A stretch of DNA of 64,000 bases from Spirochaetota bacterium (GCA_016285185.1 JAEEQG010000173.1:19912-83911), one strand, 5' to 3'; shown: positions 8,840 to 17,910, counted from the stretch's first letter. Translations and numbers: made by a program. The notes: a model not told the origin generated them from the letters alone.

Positions 8840-9468
8840 TGAACCGACTCCCAGCCTTCCGAAAAAGAGGCTTCCCTTGTGTTGGACTGTTTGAACGAGA
8901 CGTTCTCGGCTGTTATTCCGTAGAAAATTGTCTTTTTTATGTTACAGTTCTGGATTGAGGTATTAATCAGATGCGCTTTTATGAATCGTGAGTTATAAAG
9001 GTCCGAATCATCAAAAGATGACTGGTTGCTTTCGATACCGTTGAAGTTGTTATGAACCAAATCGGAATTTGTAAAAAGAATGTGCGAAAACTTGCTGCCT
9101 GCAAACGAAGTAAACTGCATGTTTGAATTAAGAAGGTTACAGTCACAGAAAACCGAGAAATCAAGAATACACATACGCATTCGGCAAAATTCAGAATGGA
9201 TGTTTATGAATGTGCTGTGCTGCATGTTGCAGCCGTAAAACCGTTTGTCCGTAAGATCAAAGTTTTCAAATCTCATCCCAGGAATGTTTAGTCCGACAAT
9301 CTTATCGTGTTTTCTTATATAATCATATATTTCATTAAGAGTTTTTTGTGGTTCGGGAGTGTGCTCAAGACACCAGCCGGGTGTTGTTGCGATGTTTCCG
9401 TTTTCGTCAAAATGTGTCAGAGCTTGTTTTTGACAGCCGGGATAATGGCAAAAGTCGAGTGAAAACAT
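8836..9468 (-). CDS. Pentapeptide-repeat-like protein with N-terminal Cys/His segment
   Basis: A 210-residue protein. Residues 1-50 carry a possible zinc site (CHYPGC followed by WCLEH). From about residue 65 onward there are imperfect five-residue repeats of the A(D/N)LXX type, for example NFDLTDKRF, NCNLLNSNM, NSDLVHNNF and DSDLYNSRF, which fold as a right-handed quadrilateral beta helix in known proteins. Some pentapeptide proteins mimic DNA and inhibit gyrase, but nothing here proves that role. The start has no Shine-Dalgarno sequence and sits 6 nt after a -10 hexamer. It is translationally coupled to the MBL-fold gene. Confidence 0.7.
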   Translation of the reverse strand: MFSLDFCHYPGCQKQALTHFDENGNIATTPGWCLEHTPEPQKTLNEIYDYIRKHDKIVGLNIPGMRFENFDLTDKRFYGCNMQHSTFINIHSEFCRMRMCILDFSVFCDCNLLNSNMQFTSFAGSKFSHILFTNSDLVHNNFNGIESNQSSFDDSDLYNSRFIKAHLINTSIQNCNIKKTIFYGITAENVSFKQSNTREASFSEGWESVQ

Positions 9469-9503
9469 ATATATATGTTAGGATATTGCGTTTAATAAGT
9501 CAA
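9469..9503 (-). promoter_or_regulatory. Leaderless promoter of the pentapeptide-type gene
   Basis: On the minus strand TTGACT (9498-9503), 17 bp, TAACAT (9475-9480), then 6 nt to the ATG whose first base is 9468. It is interleaved with the opposite promoter of the gene at 9522. Confidence 0.55.
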
Positions 9504-9521
9504 ATAGTTTATACTTTTAAT
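9486..9521 (+). promoter_or_regulatory. Leaderless promoter of the zinc-ribbon gene
   Basis: TTGCGT (9486-9491), 18-bp spacer, TATACT (9510-9515), then 6 nt to the ATG at 9522. No ribosome binding site is visible. Confidence 0.55.
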
Positions 9522-9806
9522 ATGTGCTGGAAATGCGGAAAAGAAAATAAAGTTGTTTTGCCGTTATCGCGTTCTGCAGAATGTGAATTTTGCGGTGCAG
9601 ATCTCCATTGTTGCAAAAACTGTTCTTTTTACAGTCCTGGTTCTCATTATGACTGCCATGAGACAATCGACGAACTGATTACAGACAAAGAAAAAGCCAA
9701 TTTTTGCGATTATTTTAAGTTTTCTGCTGTTTCTTCAGGAAAAACGTTCGGTACTAATGCGGCCGAAGATGCAAAAAAAGCTTTTAACAGTTTGTTCGGT
9801 GATTAA
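9522..9806 (+). CDS. Small zinc-ribbon protein
   Basis: A 94-residue cysteine-rich protein beginning MCWKCGKEN. Cysteine pairs C2/C5, a CEFC pair near residues 21-24, a HCCKNC cluster near 28-33 and later YDCHE and FCDYF suggest two or more structural zinc sites. The reading frame is open further upstream, but the ATG at 9522 matches the conserved CxxC start and the -10 spacing seen in other leaderless genes here. It ends two bases before the ATG of murI, so it is probably in one transcript with it. I recognise no specific function. Confidence 0.65.
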   Translation: MCWKCGKENKVVLPLSRSAECEFCGADLHCCKNCSFYSPGSHYDCHETIDELITDKEKANFCDYFKFSAVSSGKTFGTNAAEDAKKAFNSLFGD

Positions 9807-9808
9807 AA

Positions 9809-10648
9809 ATGTCCGGTGTTGATTATCTGTTTCTTGATTCCGGTACAGGCGGGCTGCCCTACATGATGGAGCTTAAAAAGCTGCTTCCGCAGGCCTCGTG
9901 TGTTTATGTCGGTGATACAATACACTTTCCTTATGGTGAACGAGAAATTGAGGACATAAGGCAGCTGAGCATAGAACTAACCGCAAGATGCACTGAAAAA
10001 TTCAATCCCAAAGTTATAGTTATCGCCTGCAATACAATTTCTGTTTCGTCTCTGGATGTTCTGCGGAAAAACTTTTCTGTTCCTTTTGTGGGAACTGTTC
10101 CTGCAATAAAACTGGCTGCTTCGCTCACCAAAAATAACTGTATAGGATTGCTGGCAACCCGCCATACTGTGAATGATTCCTATACCGAAGATCTAATCGC
10201 CAAATTTGCCAAAAACTGTACGGTTGTTCGGCGCGGTGATGCTGAACTTGTTTCGTTCATAGAACATAATTTGTTTACAGCTTCTTACGAAGAACGCTGC
10301 AACGCCGTAACGCCTGCCGTTAATTTTTTCAGGCAGCATGGCGCAGATTCAATTGTACTCGCATGCACGCATTTTATTCATCTGCAAAATGAATTTCAGG
10401 ACGTGGCAGGCAATCAGATACAAGTAATAGATTCTCGAGACGGCGTTGCAAGGCAGGCAGTCCGTGTTTTGTCAGAACTTAAAAAAGAAAAACCGGAACT
10501 ATTTGATTCAACGGAATCTGTTCCGGTTGATAAGGCTGTGTATGTAACAGGTCTGCGTTCCAAGCAGGACGAAGCCGAATACCGTTCCTGGTGTGCCCGC
10601 TCAAACGTGCCTTTTATGGGCTGCCTCGAAGCCAGTTCTATTCATTAA
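9809..10648 (+). CDS. murI: Glutamate racemase
   Basis: Interconverts L- and D-glutamate to supply the D-Glu of peptidoglycan, in the cytoplasm and without cofactor. The two catalytic cysteines are present: C74 in IACNT and C186 in LACTHF. The N-terminal DSGTGGLP and the [11 protein letters not shown] segment are typical. The length of 279 residues is normal. It follows the zinc-ribbon gene after two bases with no strong ribosome site of its own, so expression probably depends on coupling. Its stop and the stop of copA overlap tail to tail within TTAA. Confidence 0.92.
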   Translation: MSGVDYLFLDSGTGGLPYMMELKKLLPQASCVYVGDTIHFPYGEREIEDIRQLSIELTARCTEKFNPKVIVIACNTISVSSLDVLRKNFSVPFVGTVPAIKLAASLTKNNCIGLLATRHTVNDSYTEDLIAKFAKNCTVVRRGDAELVSFIEHNLFTASYEERCNAVTPAVNFFRQHGADSIVLACTHFIHLQNEFQDVAGNQIQVIDSRDGVARQAVRVLSELKKEKPELFDSTESVPVDKAVYVTGLRSKQDEAEYRSWCARSNVPFMGCLEASSIH

Positions 10649-10848
10649 CACTTTCCGCAGTATTCATAGCCGGCGTCTGTAACAGCAGCCTTAATTGCTG
10701 CTTCATCTACATCTTTTGAAGTTTCGATTGTTACGGTGCCGCTTTCGTGTGAAGCTGCTGCTGATGTAATTCCGTCGATAGCTTCAAGAGCCTTTTTTAC
10801 ATGCATTTCGCAGTGTCCGCACATCATGCCTTTTACTGAAATTTTCAT
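10645..10848 (-). CDS. Possible internally initiated CopZ-like copper chaperone
   Basis: An in-frame internal start inside copA. AAGGAGG on the minus strand (plus 10857-10863) lies 8 nt before ATG (10846-10848), a better ribosome site than that of copA itself. The product would be 67 residues with the HMA motif MMCGHC and a C-terminal CGKC, the size of free CopZ chaperones, which carry Cu(I) to CopA and CsoR. The alternative is that this is the relic of a separate copZ whose upstream stop was lost, leaving a fusion. Either way the signal is seen directly; its use is inferred. Confidence 0.5.
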   Translation of the reverse strand: MKISVKGMMCGHCEMHVKKALEAIDGITSAAASHESGTVTIETSKDVDEAAIKAAVTDAGYEYCGKC

Positions 10849-13188
10849 AGAGTTTTCCTCCTTGAGTGTGGTTTGGGCCACCTCTGTATTTATAAGATTT
10901 CCCTTTACGGGATTTTTCACTGTTTTATCACCTTTTACTTCGTATGGTTTTACGAAGTTCAGTCTCAATGCGTTTGTAACTACACAGAAGCTTGAAAGCC
11001 CCATAGCCGCCGCACCGAACATAGGGTTTAAACTCCAGCCGAATGCCGCAACATAACAGCCGGCGGCAAGCGGAATGCCGATTACATTGTAGAAGAATGC
11101 CCAGAAAAGATTTTCGTGAATGTTACGAAGGGTTTTTCGTGAAATGCGGATTGCAGCGGCCACGTCCATAAGAGAGTTTTTCATCAGAACAACATCTGCT
11201 GCATCTATTGCAACATCAGTTCCTGCTCCGATTGCAATTCCAAGGTCGGCTGCGGTTAGAGCAGGTGCGTCATTAATTCCGTCTCCTACCATCATGACTT
11301 TTCCGTGTTTCATAAGTCGGCGGATTACTTCTTCTTTTCCATCTGGTTTTACAGAAGCGATTACTTCATCAACTCCAGCCTGTGCACCGATAGTTCGTGC
11401 TGTAGTCTCGTTGTCGCCTGTGAGCATTACAACATGAAGCCCCATTTTCTTAAGCTGATTGATGGCAGCCGGTGAATCTTCCTTGATTGTATCTGCCACG
11501 GCAATGATACCGAGCAATTTGTTTCCCTTTGCAAAAAGAACAGGTGTCTTTCCCTGTGAGGAAAGTTCTTGAAGAGTCTTTTTCAGCGGAGTGACATCGG
11601 CCTTTGCAGTTTTTTCTATATAGTCTGCGTTTCCTCCAAAGACAGTTTCACCGTTTATCAGAGCTTTAAGACCATTGCCGGCGATAACTTCAAAATCTGA
11701 GTTTTCTAAAACAGACACGCCTTTCTGGTTTGCGTAAAGTGCGATTGCTTTTGAAATAGGGTGTTCGCTTTTTGCTTCGAGGGAAGCGGCTGATAGAACA
11801 AGTTCCTCTTTGTCCACTCCGTCAGCGGCAACAAGGTTAGTTACTTTCATGACGCCGGTTGTGATTGTTCCTGTTTTATCAAGTGCAATAATCTGGATTC
11901 GTCCTGCCTGCTCAAGTGAAGCCGATGTTTTAAAAAGAATTCCGCACTTAGCACCAATTCCGTTTCCGACCATAATTGCAACAGGAGTTGCAAGTCCCAA
12001 TGCACACGGGCAGCTGATTACCAGAACTGAAACAGCGCGTGCAATCGCATAACCAAATGTCTGTCCAACAAGCAGCCATACCGCAAGAGTCACAAGGGCA
12101 ATTCCTATTACGACAGGCACGAATACGCCTGAAACTTTATCTGCGATTTTTGCGATTGGCGCCTTGGTCGCAGCAGCATCGCTTACCATACGGATGATTT
12201 CTGAAAGGGTAGTGTCTTCGCCGACTCTTGTGGCACGGCATACCATGTAGCCGGATGTATTGATTGTAGCGGAAGAAACCTTATCTCCAGCGGCTTTTTC
12301 TACCGGAATACTTTCGCCGGTCAGGGCAGATTCGTTCACAGCACTTTGGCCTTCAGTCACAATTCCGTCTACAGGAATCTTATCACCAGGACGGACAACG
12401 AATAAATCTCCGACCTTTACTTCTTCAACCGGTACCGTCACTTCCTTGCCGTCAATTAAAAGCACAGCTGTTTCCGGTGCCAGATTCATCAAGGTCTTTA
12501 GTGCGTTCGTTGTTTTGCCCTTGGACTTTGCTTCAAGCATTTTTCCAACAGTAATCAGGGTAAGGATTGTTGCCGCCGATTCAAAATAAAACTGATCCAT
12601 GTAGTACATGATTTTATCTGAGTCTCCAGACATAACCGCAGTACTCATCGCAAAAAGTGCGAACACACTGTAGCCGAAGGAAGCAGTCGCTCCAAGAGCA
12701 ATCAGAGTATCCATATTCGGGGATTTGTGAATCAGTCCCTTGAATCCGCTTATAAAAAACTTCTGGTTGATTACCATAATGAATGCCGAAATCAAAAGCT
12801 CGTAAAGTCCCATCGCAAGGTGGTTCCCGTTCAGGAATGCAGGAAGAGGCCAGTTCCACAGCATGTGTCCCATCGAAACATACATAAGCGGAACCAGAAG
12901 AATTACAGATGCGATAAGGCGCTTTTTCATCTTTGGAGTTTCTGTATCTTTTAAAGTGTCTATGTTTTGTTTTGCAGATTTATCGCCGGAAGTCTTCATG
13001 CTTGCACCATATCCCGCTGCTTCTACAGCCTGAATAATAGCCTCGGCAGAAGCGTTACCTTCCACACCCATTGAATTAGTCAATAAACTTACAGCACAGC
13101 TTTTTACTCCGGGTACCGCATTTACGGCTTTTTCAACCCGAGTCTGGCACGCTGCACAGCTCATTCCTGTTACGTTAAATTGTTCCAT
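10645..13188 (-). CDS. copA: Copper-exporting P1B ATPase with an extra C-terminal metal-binding domain
   Basis: Cu(I)-exporting ATPase in the inner membrane, 847 residues. Order: N-terminal HMA domain with GMSCAAC (C11, C14), transmembrane helices, TGES actuator loop, CPC (in SCPCALG) in the metal channel, DKTGT phosphorylation site, and GDGIND. After the last membrane helices comes a linker and a second HMA domain with GMMCGHC, about 67 residues. That domain starts at an in-frame methionine (first base 10848) preceded 8 nt upstream by a perfect AAGGAGG, so a free CopZ-like chaperone may be made from the same gene. A ribosome site (AAAGGG) also precedes 13188. It is 8 nt downstream of csoR. 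Confidence 0.93.
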   Translation of the reverse strand: MEQFNVTGMSCAACQTRVEKAVNAVPGVKSCAVSLLTNSMGVEGNASAEAIIQAVEAAGYGASMKTSGDKSAKQNIDTLKDTETPKMKKRLIASVILLVPLMYVSMGHMLWNWPLPAFLNGNHLAMGLYELLISAFIMVINQKFFISGFKGLIHKSPNMDTLIALGATASFGYSVFALFAMSTAVMSGDSDKIMYYMDQFYFESAATILTLITVGKMLEAKSKGKTTNALKTLMNLAPETAVLLIDGKEVTVPVEEVKVGDLFVVRPGDKIPVDGIVTEGQSAVNESALTGESIPVEKAAGDKVSSATINTSGYMVCRATRVGEDTTLSEIIRMVSDAAATKAPIAKIADKVSGVFVPVVIGIALVTLAVWLLVGQTFGYAIARAVSVLVISCPCALGLATPVAIMVGNGIGAKCGILFKTSASLEQAGRIQIIALDKTGTITTGVMKVTNLVAADGVDKEELVLSAASLEAKSEHPISKAIALYANQKGVSVLENSDFEVIAGNGLKALINGETVFGGNADYIEKTAKADVTPLKKTLQELSSQGKTPVLFAKGNKLLGIIAVADTIKEDSPAAINQLKKMGLHVVMLTGDNETTARTIGAQAGVDEVIASVKPDGKEEVIRRLMKHGKVMMVGDGINDAPALTAADLGIAIGAGTDVAIDAADVVLMKNSLMDVAAAIRISRKTLRNIHENLFWAFFYNVIGIPLAAGCYVAAFGWSLNPMFGAAAMGLSSFCVVTNALRLNFVKPYEVKGDKTVKNPVKGNLINTEVAQTTLKEENSMKISVKGMMCGHCEMHVKKALEAIDGITSAAASHESGTVTIETSKDVDEAAIKAAVTDAGYEYCGKC

Positions 13189-13196
13189 ATAGCCCT

Positions 13197-13511
13197 TTAT
13201 TTCATCAGTTTTTGGAGAGTAGTTACGAGTTCATCAATAACTTCATCATTTCCGGAACGGATATTTTCTGCAACACAGGTTTTTACATGATTTCCGAGTA
13301 ATACTTTATTAAAGCTGTTCAATGCACTCGTAATTGCAGAAACCTGCATGAGAATATCAGTACAGTACGCTCCGTTTTCGAGCATGCCTTCAACACCACG
13401 AACCTGCCCCTCAATACGCTTGAGACGGTTCATCAAGTCTTTTTTTTCGTTATCATCCCTGTCTTTATGTTTACCGGAACAGTAAGGACATTCGCCCTCA
13501 GCTTCAGCCAT
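13197..13511 (-). CDS. csoR: CsoR-family copper-sensing repressor
   Basis: A 104-residue all-helical DUF156 regulator that represses copper export genes and releases DNA when it binds Cu(I). The ligand triad is intact: C50, H75 and C79 (AYCTDI and NHVKTC), with the basic helix [11 protein letters not shown] that contacts DNA. The N-terminus has an additional CPYC segment (residues 8-11) often seen in CsoR/RcnR relatives. GGAG lies 7 nt upstream of the start. It is the first gene of the csoR-copA operon, and two operator-like palindromes lie just upstream of it, so autoregulation is expected. Confidence 0.92.
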   Translation of the reverse strand: MAEAEGECPYCSGKHKDRDDNEKKDLMNRLKRIEGQVRGVEGMLENGAYCTDILMQVSAITSALNSFNKVLLGNHVKTCVAENIRSGNDEVIDELVTTLQKLMK

Positions 13512-13524
13512 AAAATCTCCTTGT

Positions 13525-13541
13525 ATACCCCAATGGGGTAT
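13525..13541. promoter_or_regulatory. CsoR operator 1
   Basis: ATACCCC, three bases, GGGGTAT: a perfect inverted repeat of the G/C-run type bound by CsoR, directly upstream of the csoR ribosome site. Confidence 0.7.
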
Positions 13542-13556
13542 CTAATAAGTAAGAGC

Positions 13557-13577
13557 ATATACCTATAGGGGGTATAT
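13557..13577. promoter_or_regulatory. CsoR operator 2
   Basis: ATATACC, seven bases, GGTATAT: a second palindrome with a central GGGGG run, 32 bp from the first (about three helical turns), suggesting cooperative binding over the csoR-copA promoter. Confidence 0.65.
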
Positions 13578-13675
13578 GTCAATAGGTGCATTTTTTTTGT
13601 AAAGCTGTATAGTTTTCGGCTTTGACCTGTGATAAAATGTGTAAATGCGACTTAACACTGAACAAAGGAAAACTC

Positions 13676-14662
13676 ATGACAGGTCAGAGAGAAGACAAAT
13701 ACAAGCTTCATAGACTTATTCAGATTGATAAATGGATACGCAGCGGCGGTTTTCCGTCTGTAGAAAAGATGGCGGCAGTATACGATGTCAGCCGCCGCAC
13801 GATTTTGCGCGATATCGAGTTTTTGCGCGATCGTTACGACGCACCTGTGGAGTACGACAAAATCCGCAAGGGTTATTATTATACAGACCCAACGTTTATG
13901 ATTCAGAACGTTCTTCTTACCGAGGGTGATTTGTTCACCGTTTCTACAATTATGCCGCTTTTGGAGCAGTACAAGAACACGCCGCTAGAATCTTCGTTCA
14001 AGAACATCATGTCTAAGATTGCCGAGTTGCTGCCGTCTCAGGTGAGCGTCAACACAAGCTTTTTGAACAAAGATGTTGTCTTTATTTCAGACCCGCTGCC
14101 CAAAATTGAGGCCGAAGTCTTTAACCAGATTTTTGCGGCAATCAAGATTCGCAAAGTTATGGAGTTTGAGTACCGCAGCGTAAGCAGCTCTGAATATAAG
14201 CACAAGACGTTCAACCCGTTCCGCGTGCTTTGTCAGAAAGGCAACTGGTATGTTATCGGCTTTGACCATGATGCGGCAGATACGCGCGTTTATACTCTTT
14301 CCAGAATCAAGGAGCCTGCCCTCCTTAAAGAAACTTTTGCCGTGCCGGAAGATTTTGACATTGCCCAAAGCATTGACCCGTCTTTCGGCATCTGGAACAA
14401 CAAAGACGCGAACCAAGATTACGAGCTGTGCTTTGTTAAGCAGATGGCTAACTACATCACCGAACGCGAGTGGCACAAGAACCAGATTATCGAAAAAAAC
14501 GCAGACGGCTCGGTCACGCTAAAATTCAGCACGAACCAGAAAGAGCAGGTCTTGAGCTGGGTACTGAGCTTTGGCGATGCAGTAACTGTAATCGCGCCGG
14601 AATCGCTCCGCACCGAAGTCCAATCCACATTAAAGCGCCTCTCTGAAAAGTACAAGGTCTGA
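13676..14662 (+). CDS. WYL-domain transcriptional regulator
   Basis: A 328-residue regulator with an N-terminal winged helix-turn-helix (about residues 18-60: EKMAAVYDVSRRTILRDIEF) and a WYL domain (roughly 165-240, with GNWYVIGFD in place of the WYL tripeptide), followed by a C-terminal WCX-like extension. WYL proteins bind nucleic-acid ligands or nucleotides and often control defence or DNA-repair genes. The start at 13676 is chosen for its AAGGAAAA ribosome site; the frame is open back to 13622. It lies at the edge of the accessory island, and its DNA target could be the module repeated at 14701, 17994 and 23423, but that is inference. Confidence 0.82.
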   Translation: MTGQREDKYKLHRLIQIDKWIRSGGFPSVEKMAAVYDVSRRTILRDIEFLRDRYDAPVEYDKIRKGYYYTDPTFMIQNVLLTEGDLFTVSTIMPLLEQYKNTPLESSFKNIMSKIAELLPSQVSVNTSFLNKDVVFISDPLPKIEAEVFNQIFAAIKIRKVMEFEYRSVSSSEYKHKTFNPFRVLCQKGNWYVIGFDHDAADTRVYTLSRIKEPALLKETFAVPEDFDIAQSIDPSFGIWNNKDANQDYELCFVKQMANYITEREWHKNQIIEKNADGSVTLKFSTNQKEQVLSWVLSFGDAVTVIAPESLRTEVQSTLKRLSEKYKV

Positions 14663-14700
14663 TTAACTTTTCATAAAAAAATCAAAAAAAAAATATTACA

Positions 14701-14736
14701 GTGACATTATTTGGCACACTACCTGTTTTATAATTA
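14701..14736 (+). promoter_or_regulatory. Shared island promoter/operator module, copy A
   Basis: GTGACATTATTTGGCAC (14701-14717) followed by CACTACCT and TATAAT (14729-14734). The first part approximates an inverted repeat GTGnCA-5-TGnCAC over the -35 region. The TATAAT begins 28 bp after the first base, the same as in copies B and C. It drives the exonuclease gene at 14764. Confidence 0.65.
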
Positions 14737-14763
14737 ATGCATAAACCAAAAGCGGAGGTTTTT

Positions 14764-15699
14764 ATGAAAGAACAGAGCTTGATTAATGCTAAAAGAAAAA
14801 AACGGTACATCTGCCTTGATTTAGAAATGTGCGAATTGACCTCAAAACAACGAAAAAGTGTAAAAGGAATGAGAAGTGAAGTAATTCAAATTGGGGCTGT
14901 AATGCTTGATGAAAATCTAAATTGCATCAGCCAATTTTCTTCTTTTGTAAAGCCTGAGTATGGTCAAATTTCCGAAACTATTTCTTTGTTGACAGGAATC
15001 AACCCAGAAACTGTTGAACATGCAGATAGTTTTACCACAGCTTTTTACAAATTGGTTTGCTGGGCAGGAAATGATGACATCACAACTTTCTGTTGGAGCA
15101 CTTCAGATTACAGTCAGCTTTGGGATGAAATCTATATAAAAGCAAAAAATCATGATGAGTACCGCAATTTCTTGAAAACTTTTGTTGATTTGCAGGCAAT
15201 ATTCGGAAGGCTTCTTAAGGCAGAATACTCGATTTCTTTGGATACTGCCCTAAAATATTGTCATTTAAAATTCAATGGACAACGCCACTCCGCAATTTTC
15301 GATGCATTTAATACGGCACGGATTCTTTTTAAGTTGTACAAGATTGGAAAACTCGGGAATGAATGGTCTTATATAGCTTCATATACCGAAAGCGAAATAT
15401 CAAAGAATTATTTCAAGATAAATTCGCTTGATAAAGATTATACATCTTCTTTTGCAAGTTTTATTTCACCGGACGTTTTAGAAAAATTTAGATATTCAAA
15501 AAGGAATATAGAGAATTTAGAATCTGAAAAGAAAAACGAAACTCTGCCTCCGCCAAAGAAACCCAAAATTTCTTTATTTAAGCTTTTTGATTGCTCTCGA
15601 TACGGAATCAATGTTTCTGACTGGTTGAAATTTTCTCTCAGAATGCGCTTTGTCAGCGATTTGAAGATTTCAAAACCAGTTGATTTTCTTGTTGGTTAA
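14764..15699 (+). CDS. DnaQ-like 3'-5' exonuclease family protein
   Basis: A 311-residue protein whose first about 190 residues match the DEDD exonuclease fold. Visible motifs are CLDLEM (ExoI, D-x-E), the ExoII region TFCWSTSDYSQL with an aspartate, and RHSAIFDAFNTA (ExoIII, H-x5-D), so the DEDDh active site appears complete. The C-terminal 110 residues are unrelated to known domains. GGAGG lies upstream of the ATG at 14764; the in-frame ATG at 14737 lacks one. It follows copy A of the shared island promoter. Its substrate may be RNA or DNA; a defence or repair role is plausible from the neighbourhood. Confidence 0.7.
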   Translation: MKEQSLINAKRKKRYICLDLEMCELTSKQRKSVKGMRSEVIQIGAVMLDENLNCISQFSSFVKPEYGQISETISLLTGINPETVEHADSFTTAFYKLVCWAGNDDITTFCWSTSDYSQLWDEIYIKAKNHDEYRNFLKTFVDLQAIFGRLLKAEYSISLDTALKYCHLKFNGQRHSAIFDAFNTARILFKLYKIGKLGNEWSYIASYTESEISKNYFKINSLDKDYTSSFASFISPDVLEKFRYSKRNIENLESEKKNETLPPPKKPKISLFKLFDCSRYGINVSDWLKFSLRMRFVSDLKISKPVDFLVG

Positions 15700-15746
15700 A
15701 AAAAAACAGATAAAAATTGAAATACATAATTTTATGGAGGAAAAAA

Positions 15747-16775
15747 ATGAACACATTTATTTTATGTTGGAATCCGGTGGTTTCATCTTATAAGACTGAA
15801 GACCATAAAGCTATTTGTAAAAATATAGATTCAGGAAATTATTTTTCTGATTGGAGCATTCATGATTGGGAAAAATTAGAAATTGGAGATGCTTTTATTC
15901 TTTGTCAGGTTGGAACAAAAAAAGACGGCATTGCTGCAATCGGAAAATTCATTTCTAAAGCATACGAAGAAGAAAATCGGTGTGGAAATGGAATAAAAGC
16001 CTATTATGCAGATGAGCATCTTTTTTGTAACATTGACCGTGATGAAGAAAAGCTATTGTCAGCAGAGAATCTTGAGAAACAATTTTCTGATATAGACTGG
16101 CATGGCAGCAATTCTGGTATTTTGCTTGATTCAGAAACTGCTGATGCGCTTATTGCACAGATAGACACAGAGTTGAAAGCTTTACATGGATTTGAGGAAA
16201 CAAGTTTTTCTGATTTCTTGAAAAATGACAGGAGTTTTTTACCATTCACTTTTGAAGAAAAGAAAAACGAACTTCTTACGATGTTTGCCTCGTATAAGCC
16301 GATTATTCAGCCATGTAAGATTCCTGATCTTTTTGAAGATTATGATGGGATTGATTTTTTGATAAAAAATCCGTCGTCAAAGTATGAATTTGGAAATATA
16401 GGAATCGAGTTTGAACCTAATCGCTTTACCATTTTTTTTGCAGGTTGGGGTCAAGATTTTAGACTGATTGGACATGACTATAACGTTTGTCTTGATAAGC
16501 TCAAAAAACTTCTTGAAAACAAAGCGTGTATTCTTATAGTTATGCAACAAAAAAGAAGTGATACTTTTCATTTTAAAAAGACTTATGAAGAAGTTGCATG
16601 GGTATTTTCAGAAAAACAGTTCACAAAGACCTCTAACAAGATGAGCATCTTAAATGAATTGGCTGTAAAATATGAAGTGCTACAAAAAAAGTTCCCATGT
16701 TTTCATTTTTCAGAAATCAGCAAGATAAAAGTGGCTTACTGGGATTCAAACCGTTCATTTGAAGCAAAGCTATAA
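15747..16775 (+). CDS. Hypothetical protein, MNTFI-WNP family, paralogue 1
   Basis: A 342-residue protein I do not recognise by name. The first about 110 residues (FILCWNPVVSSYK, IGDAFILCQVG, GIAAIGKFIS) have the pattern of a small PUA/EVE-like beta barrel, which in other proteins reads modified bases; that is a weak fold guess. GGAGG precedes the ATG. A paralogue sits at 19111. The first about 75 nt and the last 41 nt of the two genes are nearly identical while the centres have diverged. The last 13 residues (YWDSNRSFEAKL) are shared. It follows the exonuclease gene in the same direction. Confidence 0.6.
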   Translation: MNTFILCWNPVVSSYKTEDHKAICKNIDSGNYFSDWSIHDWEKLEIGDAFILCQVGTKKDGIAAIGKFISKAYEEENRCGNGIKAYYADEHLFCNIDRDEEKLLSAENLEKQFSDIDWHGSNSGILLDSETADALIAQIDTELKALHGFEETSFSDFLKNDRSFLPFTFEEKKNELLTMFASYKPIIQPCKIPDLFEDYDGIDFLIKNPSSKYEFGNIGIEFEPNRFTIFFAGWGQDFRLIGHDYNVCLDKLKKLLENKACILIVMQQKRSDTFHFKKTYEEVAWVFSEKQFTKTSNKMSILNELAVKYEVLQKKFPCFHFSEISKIKVAYWDSNRSFEAKL

Positions 16776-16859
16776 TTTCTAGCGTAATCAATAAAAAGAG
16801 TGGCAAAAAGCTTTTGAACTAATCCCATTTCATGATAAGATTTTGACAAGAGGTGCTTT

Positions 16860-17216
16860 ATGACAAAAATCTACTGTTACGACCGTTGTTCAACCTGCAA
16901 AAAGGCGCTTGCCTGGCTTGATGCGAACGGTGTTCAATATGAAAAAATCGACATTAAGGTTGATCACCCAAACGAGGCTGTTTTGCGTGAACTGCATAAA
17001 AAAAACGGGCTTCCGCTTAAAAAGTTTTTCAACACGAGCGGCATTCTATATCGCGAGCAAAAACTCTCTGAAAAGCTGCCGTCGATGAGCGAAGATGAGC
17101 AGTTTAAGTTGCTTGCAAGCGACGGAATGTTAGTAAAGCGTCCGCTGCTTATTTGCGATAACGCGGTAATTCCGGGATTTAAAGAACCCGACTGGCGCAC
17201 CGCTTTGGGTAAATAA
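16860..17216 (+). CDS. ArsC/Spx-family thioredoxin-fold protein
   Basis: A 118-residue protein of the ArsC/YffB/Spx superfamily. The N-terminal redox motif CSTC (with YCYDRCSTCKKAL) and the later LLVKRPLLI segment are characteristic, the arginine being the conserved one before the cis-proline. Such proteins are either glutathione-dependent reductases or, as Spx, RNA polymerase-binding regulators; no ars genes accompany it, so neither role is shown. AGAGGTG lies upstream of the ATG. It sits in the island between the first WNP paralogue and a convergent PIN toxin pair. Confidence 0.8.
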   Translation: MTKIYCYDRCSTCKKALAWLDANGVQYEKIDIKVDHPNEAVLRELHKKNGLPLKKFFNTSGILYREQKLSEKLPSMSEDEQFKLLASDGMLVKRPLLICDNAVIPGFKEPDWRTALGK

Positions 17217-17240
17217 AAAAAATGTTTTCTGGTATTTTTA

Positions 17241-17278
17241 AGGTATTAAACGCCTTGATAAAGATTTGTTTAATACCT
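17241..17278. terminator. Hairpin between convergent genes
   Basis: A perfect 11-bp inverted repeat (AGGTATTAAAC / GTTTAATACCT) with a 16-nt loop lies between the ArsC-like gene and the convergent PIN gene. It is placed like a bidirectional terminator, but no clean T-run follows on either strand. Confidence 0.4.
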
Positions 17279-17296
17279 GTAGCTGTGAATGAACAT

Positions 17297-17686
17297 TTAA
17301 GTAAGATAATCGTACAGCATTCTAGGTGAGAAGACCTGTGGTTTTTCGAGCCCTGCTTCAAGAAAATCTTTATCACCGGAAAGAATAATATCGGCTTTGT
17401 GATAAATAGCATCACTTAAAACTTGGATATCCTTTGAATCGCGGAGTTTTCCTTGTCGTTCAGCTGTACTGTCGCAAAAGATAAAAGGAAGAGTGTGGTA
17501 AAGTGAATAGATTACTTCTTCTTTATCTGCCCATTTTTGATGTAATTTATCCTTGAATTCTGAATCAACATAGGAAGAGATAAAGAGTTCATGATTTGAA
17601 TCAAAAAGAAGTTCAAGAAGTTTTCCTGTTTTGCCACCGAAAACAAATGCCGAAACCAGAACATTTGTGTCTATTAATATTCGCAT
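17297..17686 (-). CDS. PIN-domain toxin (VapC-like)
   Basis: A 129-residue PIN-fold ribonuclease. Acidic active-site residues are in place: D6 in LIDTNVL, a central glutamate (SEFKDKL), and the C-terminal SGDKDF pair. It resembles the COG1569 group of PIN toxins, which cleave RNA when freed from their antitoxin. The start overlaps the upstream antitoxin gene by 13 nt, the usual order (antitoxin first, toxin second) for toxin-antitoxin pairs. It is transcribed against the surrounding island genes, consistent with an independently acquired module. Confidence 0.8.
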   Translation of the reverse strand: MRILIDTNVLVSAFVFGGKTGKLLELLFDSNHELFISSYVDSEFKDKLHQKWADKEEVIYSLYHTLPFIFCDSTAERQGKLRDSKDIQVLSDAIYHKADIILSGDKDFLEAGLEKPQVFSPRMLYDYLT

Positions 17687-17910
17687 TTTGCAAGCCTTTC
17701 ACGACGGAAATTTGCCATATCAGCAAGCATTTCGTCTTCGGAAGCCCAACCTTTATCTTCAATGAACATTTCTTGTATTTGATGCAGGGTAGTTTTTGCT
17801 TTTGTCTTTTGTAAATGCGCAAGATATTCGACGTAATTTACAACAGAAATGCGATATTCTTCTGTTAGAGAAGCAATCATTTCCATTAAATCTGTTTGTT
17901 TCGTGTACAT
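17674..17910 (-). CDS. Antitoxin partner of the PIN toxin
   Basis: A 78-residue protein with an N-terminal helical region (VVNYVEYLAHLQ) and a C-terminal acidic, tryptophan-containing tail (GWASEDEMLADMANFRRERL), the general build of antitoxins in which the tail wraps the toxin. GGAGG precedes its ATG, and a TATAAT-like sequence lies further upstream (minus strand, around 17925-17935), so the pair has its own promoter. Overlap with the toxin gene by 13 nt favours coupled expression. No sequence-specific DNA-binding motif could be assigned with confidence. Confidence 0.7.
   Translation of the reverse strand: MYTKQTDLMEMIASLTEEYRISVVNYVEYLAHLQKTKAKTTLHQIQEMFIEDKGWASEDEMLADMANFRRERLAKCEY

Noticed and set aside
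16735..16777. tRNA-like T-arm on the minus strand at the end of the WNP paralogues (possible att site)
   Set aside because: GGTTTGAATCCC resembles a T-loop, but the flanking bases do not pair as a 5-bp stem and no tRNA body is present; it is coding sequence shared by both paralogues.
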